NCBI GenBank assembly: GCA_964631565.1
Contig: CAZVYJ010000040.1
Coordinates: 1 to 27,058, forward strand
Source of the DNA: CAZVYJ01 sp964631565
GTDB taxonomy: Bacteria; Planctomycetota; Phycisphaerae; SM23-33
Direction of reading: 5' to 3'
Length of the DNA: 27,058 bases
Part shown: positions 7,802 through 14,934 of the stretch, piece after piece
Layout: each line of letters begins with the position of its first letter
How positions within the stretch are numbered: position 1 is the first letter of the stretch
The notes under the pieces: model-generated
Databases searched by the model: none
The model's input: only the letters and a program-made list of their open reading frames with translations
Told to the model about the DNA's origin: nothing
Made by a program: the position numbers and the translations under genes

Positions 7802-7830
7802 TTGAATTAAAGTGCACTATAAGGTATGGT
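7802..7830 (+). promoter_or_regulatory. possible promoter for the DUF3800 gene
   Basis: TTGAAT, a 17-base spacer and TATGGT. It lies about 180 bases before the DUF3800 start, in the 7700-8010 gap, which has no gene that I can support. The -10 is imperfect. Confidence 0.35.
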
Positions 7831-7881
7831 TAATACGAGCTCGTAAAGTACACGAGGCTAGTACAACATGTAGCTGTTTGG

Positions 7882-7909
7882 CGATTGAGCAGGAGCACGG
7901 ACTCAATCG
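7882..7909. promoter_or_regulatory. 8-bp inverted repeat upstream of the DUF3800 gene
   Basis: CGATTGAG and CTCAATCG are separated by 12 bases. No run of T follows, so it is not a terminator on the plus strand. It could be an operator or a leader hairpin. Confidence 0.35.
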
Positions 7910-8010
7910 AGCTAGTCTTCTCGGTTCACGCCCTTTCCCCTCTCATTTTGCAGCAGCATTTCAAGGACTCGCTTAGTAGGTAATTTCCTCCTAAGGAAGG
8001 ACGTACCCTC

Positions 8011-9384
8011 ATGGACGAGACATTGGTGTTTGTTGACGAAACGGGCGACCCCAAAGTCGGTGGTAAACGTGGTAGTTCACACCTTTTTGCAATAGCTGCC
8101 TTGATAGTGGATGGTAGTGTTGTACCTTTGTTGCGAGAATTTGTCAAAAGCGCACGAAAGGAGTATGCGCCCACCAAACAAGAATTAAAGTTTTCTGACC
8201 TTAGTAACAAGGCTAGGAAAGCGATTTTCAAAGAACTGGCAAAATATGATTTTTCGTTTTATGGAATAGTTGCAAATAAGCCTAGGATAACTTGTCCTGG
8301 GCTAATTTATTCTTCTATTTTCTATAAAGTCTTCTTTGGGAAACTCGTGAAAACAATTGCGCAAAGATATGCTTCCATAGATCTATACTTCGATGCGTAT
8401 GGTGATAGCAAATTTCAAGAATCACTCAAAAAATATGTTAGACGTAAATACAGACAAAAAGGGTTGTTTGAAGATAGGGTTTTTCTGGGGCAAGATAGCC
8501 AAGTGTGTGAATTGACCCAAATTGCCGATCTGCTTGTTGGTGCAATCGGTAGGGCCGCAGGTGTTCATGGACGTCCATGTGACTACTCCTATATTAGTCT
8601 ACTTTCTCGTCAATATCACGGTATCAAACATTGGCCACCATATTTGAGAGCGGCCTCCATCGAGGAAGATTTAAAAAATGAAAATGATCATGCATTAGAA
8701 CAGGAATCGGAAAGGCGCGTTCGTTATTTTCTGGAGAAAAATGACAGTACCGGGGATGTAAAGGTAAACGCTCAAATAGCAGTTGCAGAGAGTCTGCTGT
8801 ATTCTAAAAACTTTTTAACCGGAGAGGAATTGGTGAATTTGTTGGAAGAGATGGATATTTACCCTGAGGGGATATCTATGGAGGAAAAAAGGAGGTGGGT
8901 TCAGAAATATGTGATACGAGTACTTAGAGATACCGAATTGTTAGTCACTAGTCGGTCTGGAATATTGCAATCAGGATACAAGCTTATTCGAACATGCAGC
9001 GAAGCGGGAGAATTTGTAGTTACCAACTATAAGAGAATGGCTGCGATGGGGAGACGAGCTTCCAGTGTTACTAAAGCGGTGAAGAATGTAAGTGGCGGCG
9101 AAATTGATTTGTTATCTCAACTGTCTATTGAGGTGGTTTTGGATCTTATGCAAGCCGGATTAGATATACGCGAAACCCAAAACAATCGTACCGACAGAGC
9201 ACAAATAGGAACACCCTCAATCAGCGGTTCTAGGCCTAGCAATAATGAGGCGTTTCGACAGAAACTAATGGAAATCCGGAGTAAAGCAGAAGGAACTTTA
9301 AACGCACAGAGCGGAAATAAGGGTGTTGTCGATAATACACCTTTTCCTGATCGCACTGGTAAAAAGGTTAATATACGAAAGTAA
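8011..9384 (+). CDS. DUF3800 protein with extra C-terminal region
   Basis: A 457-residue protein. Residues 1 to about 225 are a DUF3800 domain: FVDETGDP at 7-14 (acidic pair Asp9/Glu10), LYFDAYGD around Asp128 and QIADLLVGAIGR around Asp173. The acidic residues spread this way suggest an RNase-H-like metal site, and the family is often met in defence islands and mobile elements, but its activity is not established. Residues about 240-345 look helical with a winged-helix flavour (NAQIAVAESLLYSKNFLTGEELVNLL, then RRWVQKYVIRVLRDTELL). The last 90 residues look disordered. GGAAGG lies 10-11 bases before the ATG. The gene is distinctly AT-rich against its surroundings. It follows the SNase-like gene by 311 bases in the same orientation. 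Confidence 0.8.
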   Translation: MDETLVFVDETGDPKVGGKRGSSHLFAIAALIVDGSVVPLLREFVKSARKEYAPTKQELKFSDLSNKARKAIFKELAKYDFSFYGIVANKPRITCPGLIYSSIFYKVFFGKLVKTIAQRYASIDLYFDAYGDSKFQESLKKYVRRKYRQKGLFEDRVFLGQDSQVCELTQIADLLVGAIGRAAGVHGRPCDYSYISLLSRQYHGIKHWPPYLRAASIEEDLKNENDHALEQESERRVRYFLEKNDSTGDVKVNAQIAVAESLLYSKNFLTGEELVNLLEEMDIYPEGISMEEKRRWVQKYVIRVLRDTELLVTSRSGILQSGYKLIRTCSEAGEFVVTNYKRMAAMGRRASSVTKAVKNVSGGEIDLLSQLSIEVVLDLMQAGLDIRETQNNRTDRAQIGTPSISGSRPSNNEAFRQKLMEIRSKAEGTLNAQSGNKGVVDNTPFPDRTGKKVNIRK

Positions 9385-9494
9385 GTTTGTGTCGTTCGTG
9401 GCTAATTAACTGATATGTGAGGGCGGTATATCGAAGATTGGTAAAATGGGGGATTTTACGCATGGCGATTTTTGGAAATGTTTTCTCTCCGGCC

Positions 9495-9522
9495 TTGCCA
9501 AAACGCCAAGGCGATTTATAAT
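9495..9522 (+). promoter_or_regulatory. strong sigma-70-type promoter for the first PEP-CTERM gene
   Basis: TTGCCA, a 16-base spacer and a perfect TATAAT. Transcription would begin near 9529, giving a leader of about 270 bases before the ATG at 9801. Confidence 0.65.
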
Positions 9523-9528
9523 AATGTC

Positions 9529-9800
9529 TTATATGTAAGGGGTCCGGGAGCCTCAACTCATCGACCCCGTACATGCCTGTTTGGAGTGGTAAATGTCGCC
9601 TTCTGTGAGAGAGGGTTTGCAGGCTTTTACAGTTGTTTGTATTACGCCTGGTTCTCGCATGAGGCTGTGAAAAACTTAAACAAGGTCGTCGGCATTTTTC
9701 GTTCGCGGTCTGAACGTCGGGCGGCGCCCGGTATCCGCGAACGACATTGGCCATGGAAGCTGGCGATGATAAGTGCCGAACATGAAGAGGGAGAGGGTAT
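9529..9800 (+). other. long structured 5' leader of the PEP-CTERM gene
   Basis: No gene supported in this stretch. Stem GGGGTC (9539-9544) pairs with GACCCC (9563-9568). A larger element at 9700-9743 has a 9-bp outer stem, CGTTCGCGG with CCGCGAACG, enclosing a GGGCG/CGCCC hairpin. The element ends about 57 bases before the start codon. It does not match a riboswitch class that I recognise. Confidence 0.4.
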
Positions 9801-10451
9801 ATGAAACGGTTCATGGCAGGGATTATTGCAGTGCTGTCTCTAGTGGCCGCAGCCTCGGCCGACACGATCAGCTACGATGTTGATTTCGGTCCGACGTCGG
9901 TAGGCGCGACGAGTTATGACATTTATCTGAATCAGTTCAATCCGAGTCTTGGCACGCTGACAGGCGTTACGCTTACTCTGGACGCCACAGCCAGCGCCGG
10001 CACGATTTCATGGGACAACGAAGCCGGCGTTTCTTCCAATGTTACGCTGGGCATCGGCGCCACTGTGACCGCTGTAGGCCCGGATGCATTGACGCTGATT
10101 GCCGTTCCGCTGCAGAAAGGCACTTCAACCGTCACTGCCGATACGGACGATGTTGCCGACTTCATCGGCACGGACGCGTTCTCGGTTACCGGCGGCACCG
10201 GCTCGGATTCGGATACTGCTTATCCGACGTCACCTTTCGCCGCCTACCTTGGCACGGGGACGTTCTCTGTGAATGTCTCCAGCGCGGTCGAAACATATCT
10301 TTCGACCACAGGCGGCTTCGGCCCGATAGACTCCAGCTCTGGTTCATTCAGCGGCACAGTGACAGTGACCTACGAATACATCATTCCCGAGCCGGCGACC
10401 ATGTCGCTGCTGGGCCTCGGCGGGCTGGCGCTGCTTCGCCGCCGCAAATAA
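9801..10451 (+). CDS. PEP-CTERM surface protein, choice-of-anchor E-like
   Basis: A 216-residue exported protein. A Sec signal peptide covers residues 1-20 (MKRF, hydrophobic core, cleavage after ASA). A Ser/Thr/Gly-rich beta-sandwich follows; the segment around NPSLGTLTGVTLTL is typical of the 'choice-of-anchor E' domain. The tail is PEPATMSLLG, a hydrophobic helix and RRRK, the PEP-CTERM signal recognised by exosortase, which cleaves and anchors or releases the protein at the cell surface. No exosortase is in the window. GGGAGAGGG lies just before the ATG. The gene has its own promoter and a clear terminator, so it is monocistronic. The ligand or role is unknown; such proteins are often linked to exopolysaccharide or biofilm. 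Confidence 0.85.
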   Translation: MKRFMAGIIAVLSLVAAASADTISYDVDFGPTSVGATSYDIYLNQFNPSLGTLTGVTLTLDATASAGTISWDNEAGVSSNVTLGIGATVTAVGPDALTLIAVPLQKGTSTVTADTDDVADFIGTDAFSVTGGTGSDSDTAYPTSPFAAYLGTGTFSVNVSSAVETYLSTTGGFGPIDSSSGSFSGTVTVTYEYIIPEPATMSLLGLGGLALLRRRK

Positions 10452-10500
10452 GAATACAGAAGTTAGCTATATTTGTGCATGATTTGAATTGAACGAACAT

Positions 10501-10544
10501 ACGGGCGGCCTTTTTGCGAAATGCGAAAAAGGACCGCCCGTTTT
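10501..10544 (+). terminator. intrinsic terminator after the first PEP-CTERM gene
   Basis: A long stem, ACGGGCGGCCTTTTT against AAAAAGGaCCGCCCGT with a single-base bulge, ends in TTTT. It lies 50 bases after the stop codon. The remaining bases to 10750 hold no gene that I can support. Confidence 0.8.
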
Positions 10545-10750
10545 CTCCGGAGGGAACGGGGAATACGGTTTAATCTGTCCGGCTCATGGGTTTTAAGCTC
10601 CATGCCGTTTTACAAGGCTTTAAACAGCTTGATGTTGCATTCCATGAATATTAATCCGCATTAATTTGTTTCCCGCCGTTTTGAATCCTATTGTTTCTTA
10701 GATGACAGGGGTATAGGTCTGCATTTAGCCCTTTAACAGGAGGCTCTGTT

Positions 10751-11698
10751 TTGAAGTACATCATACTCAGTTTAGTCGTATTTCTGTCCGTGACGTCGAA
10801 CATCTGGGGGGCCACTGTAAACCCCGGCGATTTTAACGTTTATAGTCTCGGCGACATCGGTTTAAACAGTCATTATTACGGCTCTGATTTCCAGGGCGTA
10901 ACCGGCGCTGCCGGAAACGCCTATTTCTCCGGCTTCACGCTGACCGGCCTTGAAAAAGCGGACGGCTACGTCCTGTTTACGGGCGGTTCGACGACCCTTA
11001 ACGGCGGCGATTTTCTTGGTTCCATCGACGTCGGCGGCAATGTGACGCTTCAGAGCTTCTCCGTCGCCGGCGACGTTCGCAGCGGCGGAACCGTCTCCGC
11101 CGGCGGCGGCACGATTTCCGGTTCTGTTACGCAGGGGGCATCGGCGACGCTGGTTGACCACGCCGCGATGAGCCAGTATTTCCTCGACACGTCCGCAGCC
11201 GTCGCCGCGATGTCCGACACCGGCGCGATCACCAACAACTGGGGCGGGCTGAGTTATACCGCATCCAGCGGCGTCAACGTGCTGACCATCGACGCCGACT
11301 CGCTGAAGAACGCATGGGGCTTTACGCTTACCGGCCCGGCCGATGCGATTGTCTACATCAACGTCACAGGCACGAATGTAACGATGGACTGGCTGGACTG
11401 GGCGTTCGTCGGCGGAGTCGGCGCCGATGACGTGCTGCTGAACTACAACCAGGCCGAGACGTTCACGCTGAATCAGGGCGGGACGACGAACATCCTCGCG
11501 CCCAACGCCGATCTGACGTATACCTCCGGCGTGTTCAGCGGCAGCATCGTGGCCGGCAACCTGTACGGCAACGGACAGGTCAACCTTGGCGGCTTCAGCC
11601 ATTATGACCCGGTCCCCGAACCGGCGACGATGGTGTTGCTGGCGTCCGGCGCGATATTTGTTATCCGTCGTCGGGGACGATTTTTAATTCGTCGTTAG
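10751..11698 (+). CDS. PEP-CTERM surface protein, choice-of-anchor A family
   Basis: A 315-residue exported protein read from a TTG start, chosen because AGGAGG lies 7 bases upstream. The signal peptide spans residues 1-20 (KYIILSLVVFLSVTSNIWG). The mature part starts with NPGDFNVYSLGDIGLNSHYY and runs through alternating Gly/Ser-rich strands (DVGGNVTLQSFSVAGDVRSGG), the pattern of the 'choice-of-anchor A' (collagen-binding-like) domain. The end is VPEPATMVLLASG, a hydrophobic helix and a long basic tail (IRRRGRFLIRR). It is probably surface-anchored through exosortase processing. It stands alone between terminators. The target it binds is unknown. Confidence 0.85.
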   Translation: MKYIILSLVVFLSVTSNIWGATVNPGDFNVYSLGDIGLNSHYYGSDFQGVTGAAGNAYFSGFTLTGLEKADGYVLFTGGSTTLNGGDFLGSIDVGGNVTLQSFSVAGDVRSGGTVSAGGGTISGSVTQGASATLVDHAAMSQYFLDTSAAVAAMSDTGAITNNWGGLSYTASSGVNVLTIDADSLKNAWGFTLTGPADAIVYINVTGTNVTMDWLDWAFVGGVGADDVLLNYNQAETFTLNQGGTTNILAPNADLTYTSGVFSGSIVAGNLYGNGQVNLGGFSHYDPVPEPATMVLLASGAIFVIRRRGRFLIRR

Positions 11699-11750
11699 AA
11701 GTCATTCCCAGCCCGAATCGGGATTTTGGGATGCGCTTCTGATAAAAAAA

Positions 11751-11779
11751 GCCCGGCCGATGCATCGGCCGGGCTTTTT
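11751..11779 (+). terminator. intrinsic terminator after the choice-of-anchor A gene
   Basis: A perfect 24-base palindrome (GCCCGGCCGA, TGCA loop, TCGGCCGGGC) is followed by TTTTT and preceded by AAAAAAA, so it can act in both directions. Confidence 0.88.
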
Positions 11780-11832
11780 GCCGCCTTGCAGGAAGCTGCG
11801 GTTTACCCGTGAAGTTCTGTTTGATAAACGAA

Positions 11833-11860
11833 AACGGGCGCCCCTCAGGGACGCCCGTTT
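11833..11860 (-). terminator. intrinsic terminator for the minus-strand gene to the right
   Basis: AAACGGGCGTCCCT and AGGGGCGCCCGTTTT (minus-strand reading) form a 14-bp stem with one G-U pair, ending in T's. It sits about 33 bases past the stop codon of the 154-residue gene. Confidence 0.75.
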
Positions 11861-11892
11861 CTTTATTACGCGAATGTGTGTTGATCTAACCG

Positions 11893-12357
11893 CTACAGTT
11901 TCCGCAGCCCGTAGTAGCCGTTGTTGAGGTACCTGAGTTTCCCCTGGCGTACGAGTTCCTGCCAGACCGCGGATGGGTATTCGTCGGGCGGGATGATCGC
12001 CGCCTCGGCGCTGCCGCCTTTGGAGAGCGGCCCGCGGCCTAGTTTCGACTCCTCGTCGAGCATCGTGACGGCCAGCCGCTTCTTGAACGCATGGTAGGCT
12101 TTTTTACACGTTTCGGCGTCGGGGGCTTCTTCCGGCGGCGGGGCGGATGCCGGATTTCGCAATTGCGATATCAGTTCCGCCAGGCCGGGCGCGTTTCGCA
12201 TGCCGACTATGCCGGTCACGCGGTCGGCCGGCACGCTGGCTTTCTGAAGCAGCTTGTAGACCTGCTTCCATTCGTCGCCTGCGCGGCGAGGGTCTTCGTA
12301 GCCGCCAATCTTGGCGGAAAGTTCCTCCAGCTTCGCCAGTATTGTTTCGTCGGTCAT
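11893..12357 (-). CDS. hypothetical protein, 154 residues
   Basis: I do not recognise a family. The protein is soluble. An N-terminal helical part (MTDETILAKLEELSAKIGGYEDP, then WKQVYKLLQKA) leads to a Pro/Ala-rich linker around residues 90-100 (PASAPPPEEAPDAE). A C-terminal part contains FKKRLAVTMLDEESKLGRGPLSKG and ends LRYLNNGYYGLRKL. The C-terminal half has the look of a small winged-helix or DNA/RNA-binding module, but this is only an impression. AAGGAG 7 bases before the ATG and a good promoter and terminator show that it is a real single gene. Confidence 0.7.
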   Translation of the reverse strand: MTDETILAKLEELSAKIGGYEDPRRAGDEWKQVYKLLQKASVPADRVTGIVGMRNAPGLAELISQLRNPASAPPPEEAPDAETCKKAYHAFKKRLAVTMLDEESKLGRGPLSKGGSAEAAIIPPDEYPSAVWQELVRQGKLRYLNNGYYGLRKL

Positions 12358-12390
12358 GCCCGACTCCTTATCGCCGGTATCGGCGCAGGA

Positions 12391-12419
12391 ATTCTAACAC
12401 CGCTCGGTTGGGCTGTGAA
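12391..12419 (-). promoter_or_regulatory. promoter for the 154-residue hypothetical gene
   Basis: On the minus strand TTCACA (12414-12419), a 17-base spacer and TAGAAT (12391-12396). The start would be near 12384, 27 bases before the ATG. Confidence 0.5.
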
Positions 12420-12470
12420 TGTTTTTCCACGACAATGTTCCTCTGGGCTTTTCTGCGAGACAATGTCGCG

Positions 12471-12992
12471 TCATATAATCGCCGCACGCTCCGCAGGACG
12501 GGGGTTTTCGATGTCTTCGGGAAGCCATATTGCACCTGGCGCGAAATCCGTGTGGAACGGCGCGTCAGGGTAGAATCCGATTGATATCAATATCCGCCTC
12601 CACCATGGAAGCGATTGCTTCCAGCCATGCACCGCTTTCTTGAGCTGCAGAACAAGGGGATGCCGCTTTTCCGGAATTTCGCCGAGAAGCTGCAGGCCCA
12701 CGGCCATGTTGTTCATGAGCAGCAGACTGGTGACATAGTTGGCGCGGAGGACGGTCGGCATATCGTCCGGAATTGCAAAGGCCCCGTTGGGGAACACGAC
12801 ATCGCGTAATATGCTCATGGCTGCGTTGAATCTCCCCATGCGCATGAGGCAAACTCCCCTGGCGTTTTCGATAGCCGGCGAGGCCATTCCGGAATCCGAA
12901 AGAATCTTAAGAGCATTCTCCGTGTGCCCCTTGTCGAGCAGTTCTTTCACGCGGTTGATTACAGCGGCGGTGTCAATAGTCGAGTGCTTCAT
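12471..12992 (-). CDS. TPR-like protein, 173 residues
   Basis: The start is the ATG giving MKHSTIDTAAVINRVKELL; GGAG lies 8 bases before it, while a longer upstream frame lacks such a site and is rich in Arg/Pro. Residues about 10-110 form paired helices of tetratricopeptide type (ELLDKGHTENALKILSDSG, ARGVCLMRMGRFNAAMSILRDVV, LRANYVTSLLLMNNMAVGLQLLGEI). The C-terminal 60 residues (WKQSLPWWRRILISIGFYPDAPF, then FAPGAIWLPEDIE) are Trp-rich and may touch a membrane or partner. It is probably a scaffold protein; no specific function can be given. Confidence 0.7.
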   Translation of the reverse strand: MKHSTIDTAAVINRVKELLDKGHTENALKILSDSGMASPAIENARGVCLMRMGRFNAAMSILRDVVFPNGAFAIPDDMPTVLRANYVTSLLLMNNMAVGLQLLGEIPEKRHPLVLQLKKAVHGWKQSLPWWRRILISIGFYPDAPFHTDFAPGAIWLPEDIENPRPAERAAII

Positions 12993-13154
12993 TGTGATAT
13001 CTCCATGCTGCGTTTTTGTGGGCGGCCGGCGAGTTTTTATCTTTCCATCGCGCAGCCGGAAAGCGCAATCGGTTAATGTAATTGGCGGCTGCCGGCGCAA
13101 TGGATACGCCCATCACATCTCCGGCAGCGATCCTGGACTGTCTTGTCGCCGCTG

Positions 13155-13499
13155 TTACACGGTCAGGAGACAGTGGAGAGACAGAAGTGAAGCGGCGGTG
13201 AATGTGGCTGCGAACTGGTTATCGATTGGTCGGGCGAAGATGCATCCATTGAAATTGCCATGCAGGCCGGCAGCCGCCGGCAGCACTATCGCAGGACGCA
13301 GCTCGCGCAAATCCTGCTGCTGGTTTCGCAGCGGGGCGTAAACGGCTGACGCCGGCCCGGGATTGCTTAACAAAAACGCGGCTGCGCCGTTATACTCCGT
13401 GTCCTGCCGGAATGCGCAGCGTTGGTCCGCTGCCGGCAGAAATGCCGCCGCCAGCAGGCTGGCTATGCATATAAACCGTAATGTCCGGCAACCTCGCAT
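13155..13499 (-). CDS. small putative secreted protein, 114 residues
   Basis: No family recognised. The N-terminus MRGCRTLRFICIASLLAAAFLPAA reads as a signal peptide: basic start, hydrophobic core and small residues at the cut. Three cysteines lie in the rest of the N-terminal half and middle. GGAG sits 8 bases before the ATG and an extended -10 box (TGATATAAT) about 27 bases upstream, an arrangement that argues for a real gene even though the body of the protein has no recognisable fold. It is transcribed divergently from the calcium/sodium antiporter. The body is low in charged residues and could still be a chance frame. Confidence 0.45.
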   Translation of the reverse strand: MRGCRTLRFICIASLLAAAFLPAADQRCAFRQDTEYNGAAAFLLSNPGPASAVYAPLRNQQQDLRELRPAIVLPAAAGLHGNFNGCIFARPIDNQFAATFTAASLLSLHCLLTV

Positions 13500-13525
13500 T
13501 CAGATACTCCGCATTTTCGAACATA

Positions 13526-13534
13526 ATTATATCA
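13526..13534 (-). promoter_or_regulatory. extended -10 promoter for the small secreted protein
   Basis: TGATATAAT on the minus strand: a perfect TATAAT with an upstream TGn. The nearest -35-like TTGATA is 20 bases away, so the promoter would rely on the extended -10. The start would be near 13519. Confidence 0.45.
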
Positions 13535-13657
13535 CACATTCAGGCGGAATGTATCAAGGGACGACTCATCCGCCCGGCGGCGCATGCACGGAAGTTTGTG
13601 GCTTGCCGGACGGCTGCGGGGGATAATTCCCGCAGTACTGTAAAGGAGAGAAACGCA

Positions 13658-14812
13658 ATGGCGGTCATGTTGGTGCTGGCCGGGCTGGCGGCTTTGATAG
13701 TCGGTGCTGAACTGCTGGTGCGAGGCGCCAGCGGACTGGCGAGAGCGGTGGGGCTTCCGTCGCTGATAATCGGCCTGACCGTGGTTGCTTACGGCACGAG
13801 CGCTCCGGAGTTCGCCGTCGGCGTGAAGGCGGGACTTGACGGACAGGCCGATATCGCCGTCGGCAACGCCGTCGGGAGCAACATATTCAATGTGCTTTTC
13901 ATTCTCGGCATATCGGCGATCATTATGCCGCTTACGGTCTCATCCCAGCTTGTCCGCCTGGATGTGCCGGTAATGATAGGCGTGTCCGCCCTTACTTGGC
14001 TGCTCGCTGCGGATGGGAATATCGGGCGGATGGAAGGCGCGGCTATGCTGCTGGGAATATTCGCTTATACCGCGCTGCTGATTTATCTCGGCAGGCGGAA
14101 TCAACGGCCGGCTGAGATGAAACCGGCCGACGCGAAGCCCCGGCAGCGCCCGATGCATATCGGGCTGTCGGTTTTGCTGGTGGTAATCGGCCTGATTCTG
14201 CTTGTAATCGGCTCGCGATGGCTGGTTGACGGGGCGGTCGGTCTGGCGAGGATGCTCGGCGTCGGCGAACTGATAATCGGCCTGACTGTCGTGGCGGCTG
14301 GAACATCCATGCCGGAGCTTGCCACTTCGGTTGTTGCCGGCATTCGCGGCGAGCGGGATATCGCCGTCGGCAACGTGGTCGGCAGCAATATCTTCAACCT
14401 GCTGGGCGTGATGGGCGGCTCGGCGCTGGCGGCTGACGGCGGGATCGGCGTTGCGGATACCGCACTTGAATTCGACATGCCGGTGATGCTGGCTGTCGCC
14501 GTCGCCTGCCTGCCGATTTTCTTCACGGGCGGATGCATTTCCCGCTGGGAAGGCGGGCTGTTCCTCGGCTACTACGCCGCTTATGTCCTGTTCCTGATAT
14601 TCGCAGCGGTGAAGCACGATGCGGCGGAGAACTTCGGTGCGGCCATGCTCTGGTTCGCTGTTCCCGCCACGATCCTTGGCTTGGCAGCCAGCGTGTTTTT
14701 TGCGTTCAGGCAGCGGCGAAGACAATCTGACGGTGTCCTTGAGATTGGTAAAAGCGGCTTGCGTAATATTAAGATCGCCTGCGGCTCGTCAGCGAAAGAA
14801 CGCCGCCATTGA
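13658..14812 (+). CDS. calcium/sodium antiporter (CaCA family, YrbG type)
   Basis: A 384-residue inner-membrane protein. It has the two inverted alpha-repeats of the CaCA family: GLPSLIIGLTVVAYGTSAPEF with DIAVGNAVGSNIFNVLFILG (first half), and GELIIGLTVVAAGTSMPEL with DIAVGNVVGSNIFNLLGVMG (second half). The Glu in each APE/MPE and the Asn in GSNIFN are the cation-binding residues of the family. About 10 hydrophobic segments are visible, with a hydrophilic loop between the halves (RRNQRPAEMKPADAKPRQRP). It would exchange calcium for sodium (possibly potassium-dependent). The start is the ATG with AAAGGAGAG 7 bases upstream; the longer frame before it is not membrane-like. Confidence 0.9.
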   Translation: MAVMLVLAGLAALIVGAELLVRGASGLARAVGLPSLIIGLTVVAYGTSAPEFAVGVKAGLDGQADIAVGNAVGSNIFNVLFILGISAIIMPLTVSSQLVRLDVPVMIGVSALTWLLAADGNIGRMEGAAMLLGIFAYTALLIYLGRRNQRPAEMKPADAKPRQRPMHIGLSVLLVVIGLILLVIGSRWLVDGAVGLARMLGVGELIIGLTVVAAGTSMPELATSVVAGIRGERDIAVGNVVGSNIFNLLGVMGGSALAADGGIGVADTALEFDMPVMLAVAVACLPIFFTGGCISRWEGGLFLGYYAAYVLFLIFAAVKHDAAENFGAAMLWFAVPATILGLAASVFFAFRQRRRQSDGVLEIGKSGLRNIKIACGSSAKERRH

Positions 14813-14838
14813 CCTGCGAATCTTATTGCTATTATTAT
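14809..14838 (+). promoter_or_regulatory. possible promoter for the transglutaminase-like gene
   Basis: TTGACC overlapping the antiporter stop, an 18-base spacer and TATTAT. A competing sigma-54-like element lies at 14883-14899 (TGGCAAG, four bases, ACGCT; GG and GC 10 apart), much nearer to the ATG. Confidence 0.4.
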
Positions 14839-14934
14839 AAATTCCGCAATTCTTTTTGGCAGTGTAGCCGATATCTTGAAACTGGCAAGTTCCACGCTAT
14901 AAGTGCGTTTTGGGTACAGGGAAAGGATTGTATT

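Noticed and set aside
9368..9865. Minus-strand frame of 165 codons over the PEP-CTERM leader
   Set aside because: Composition is random-looking, no motif or ribosome-binding site, and it covers a clear promoter and structured leader of the plus-strand gene.
10862..11602. Minus-strand frame of 246 codons
   Set aside because: It is a shadow of the choice-of-anchor A gene, whose signal peptide and PEP-CTERM tail are unmistakable.
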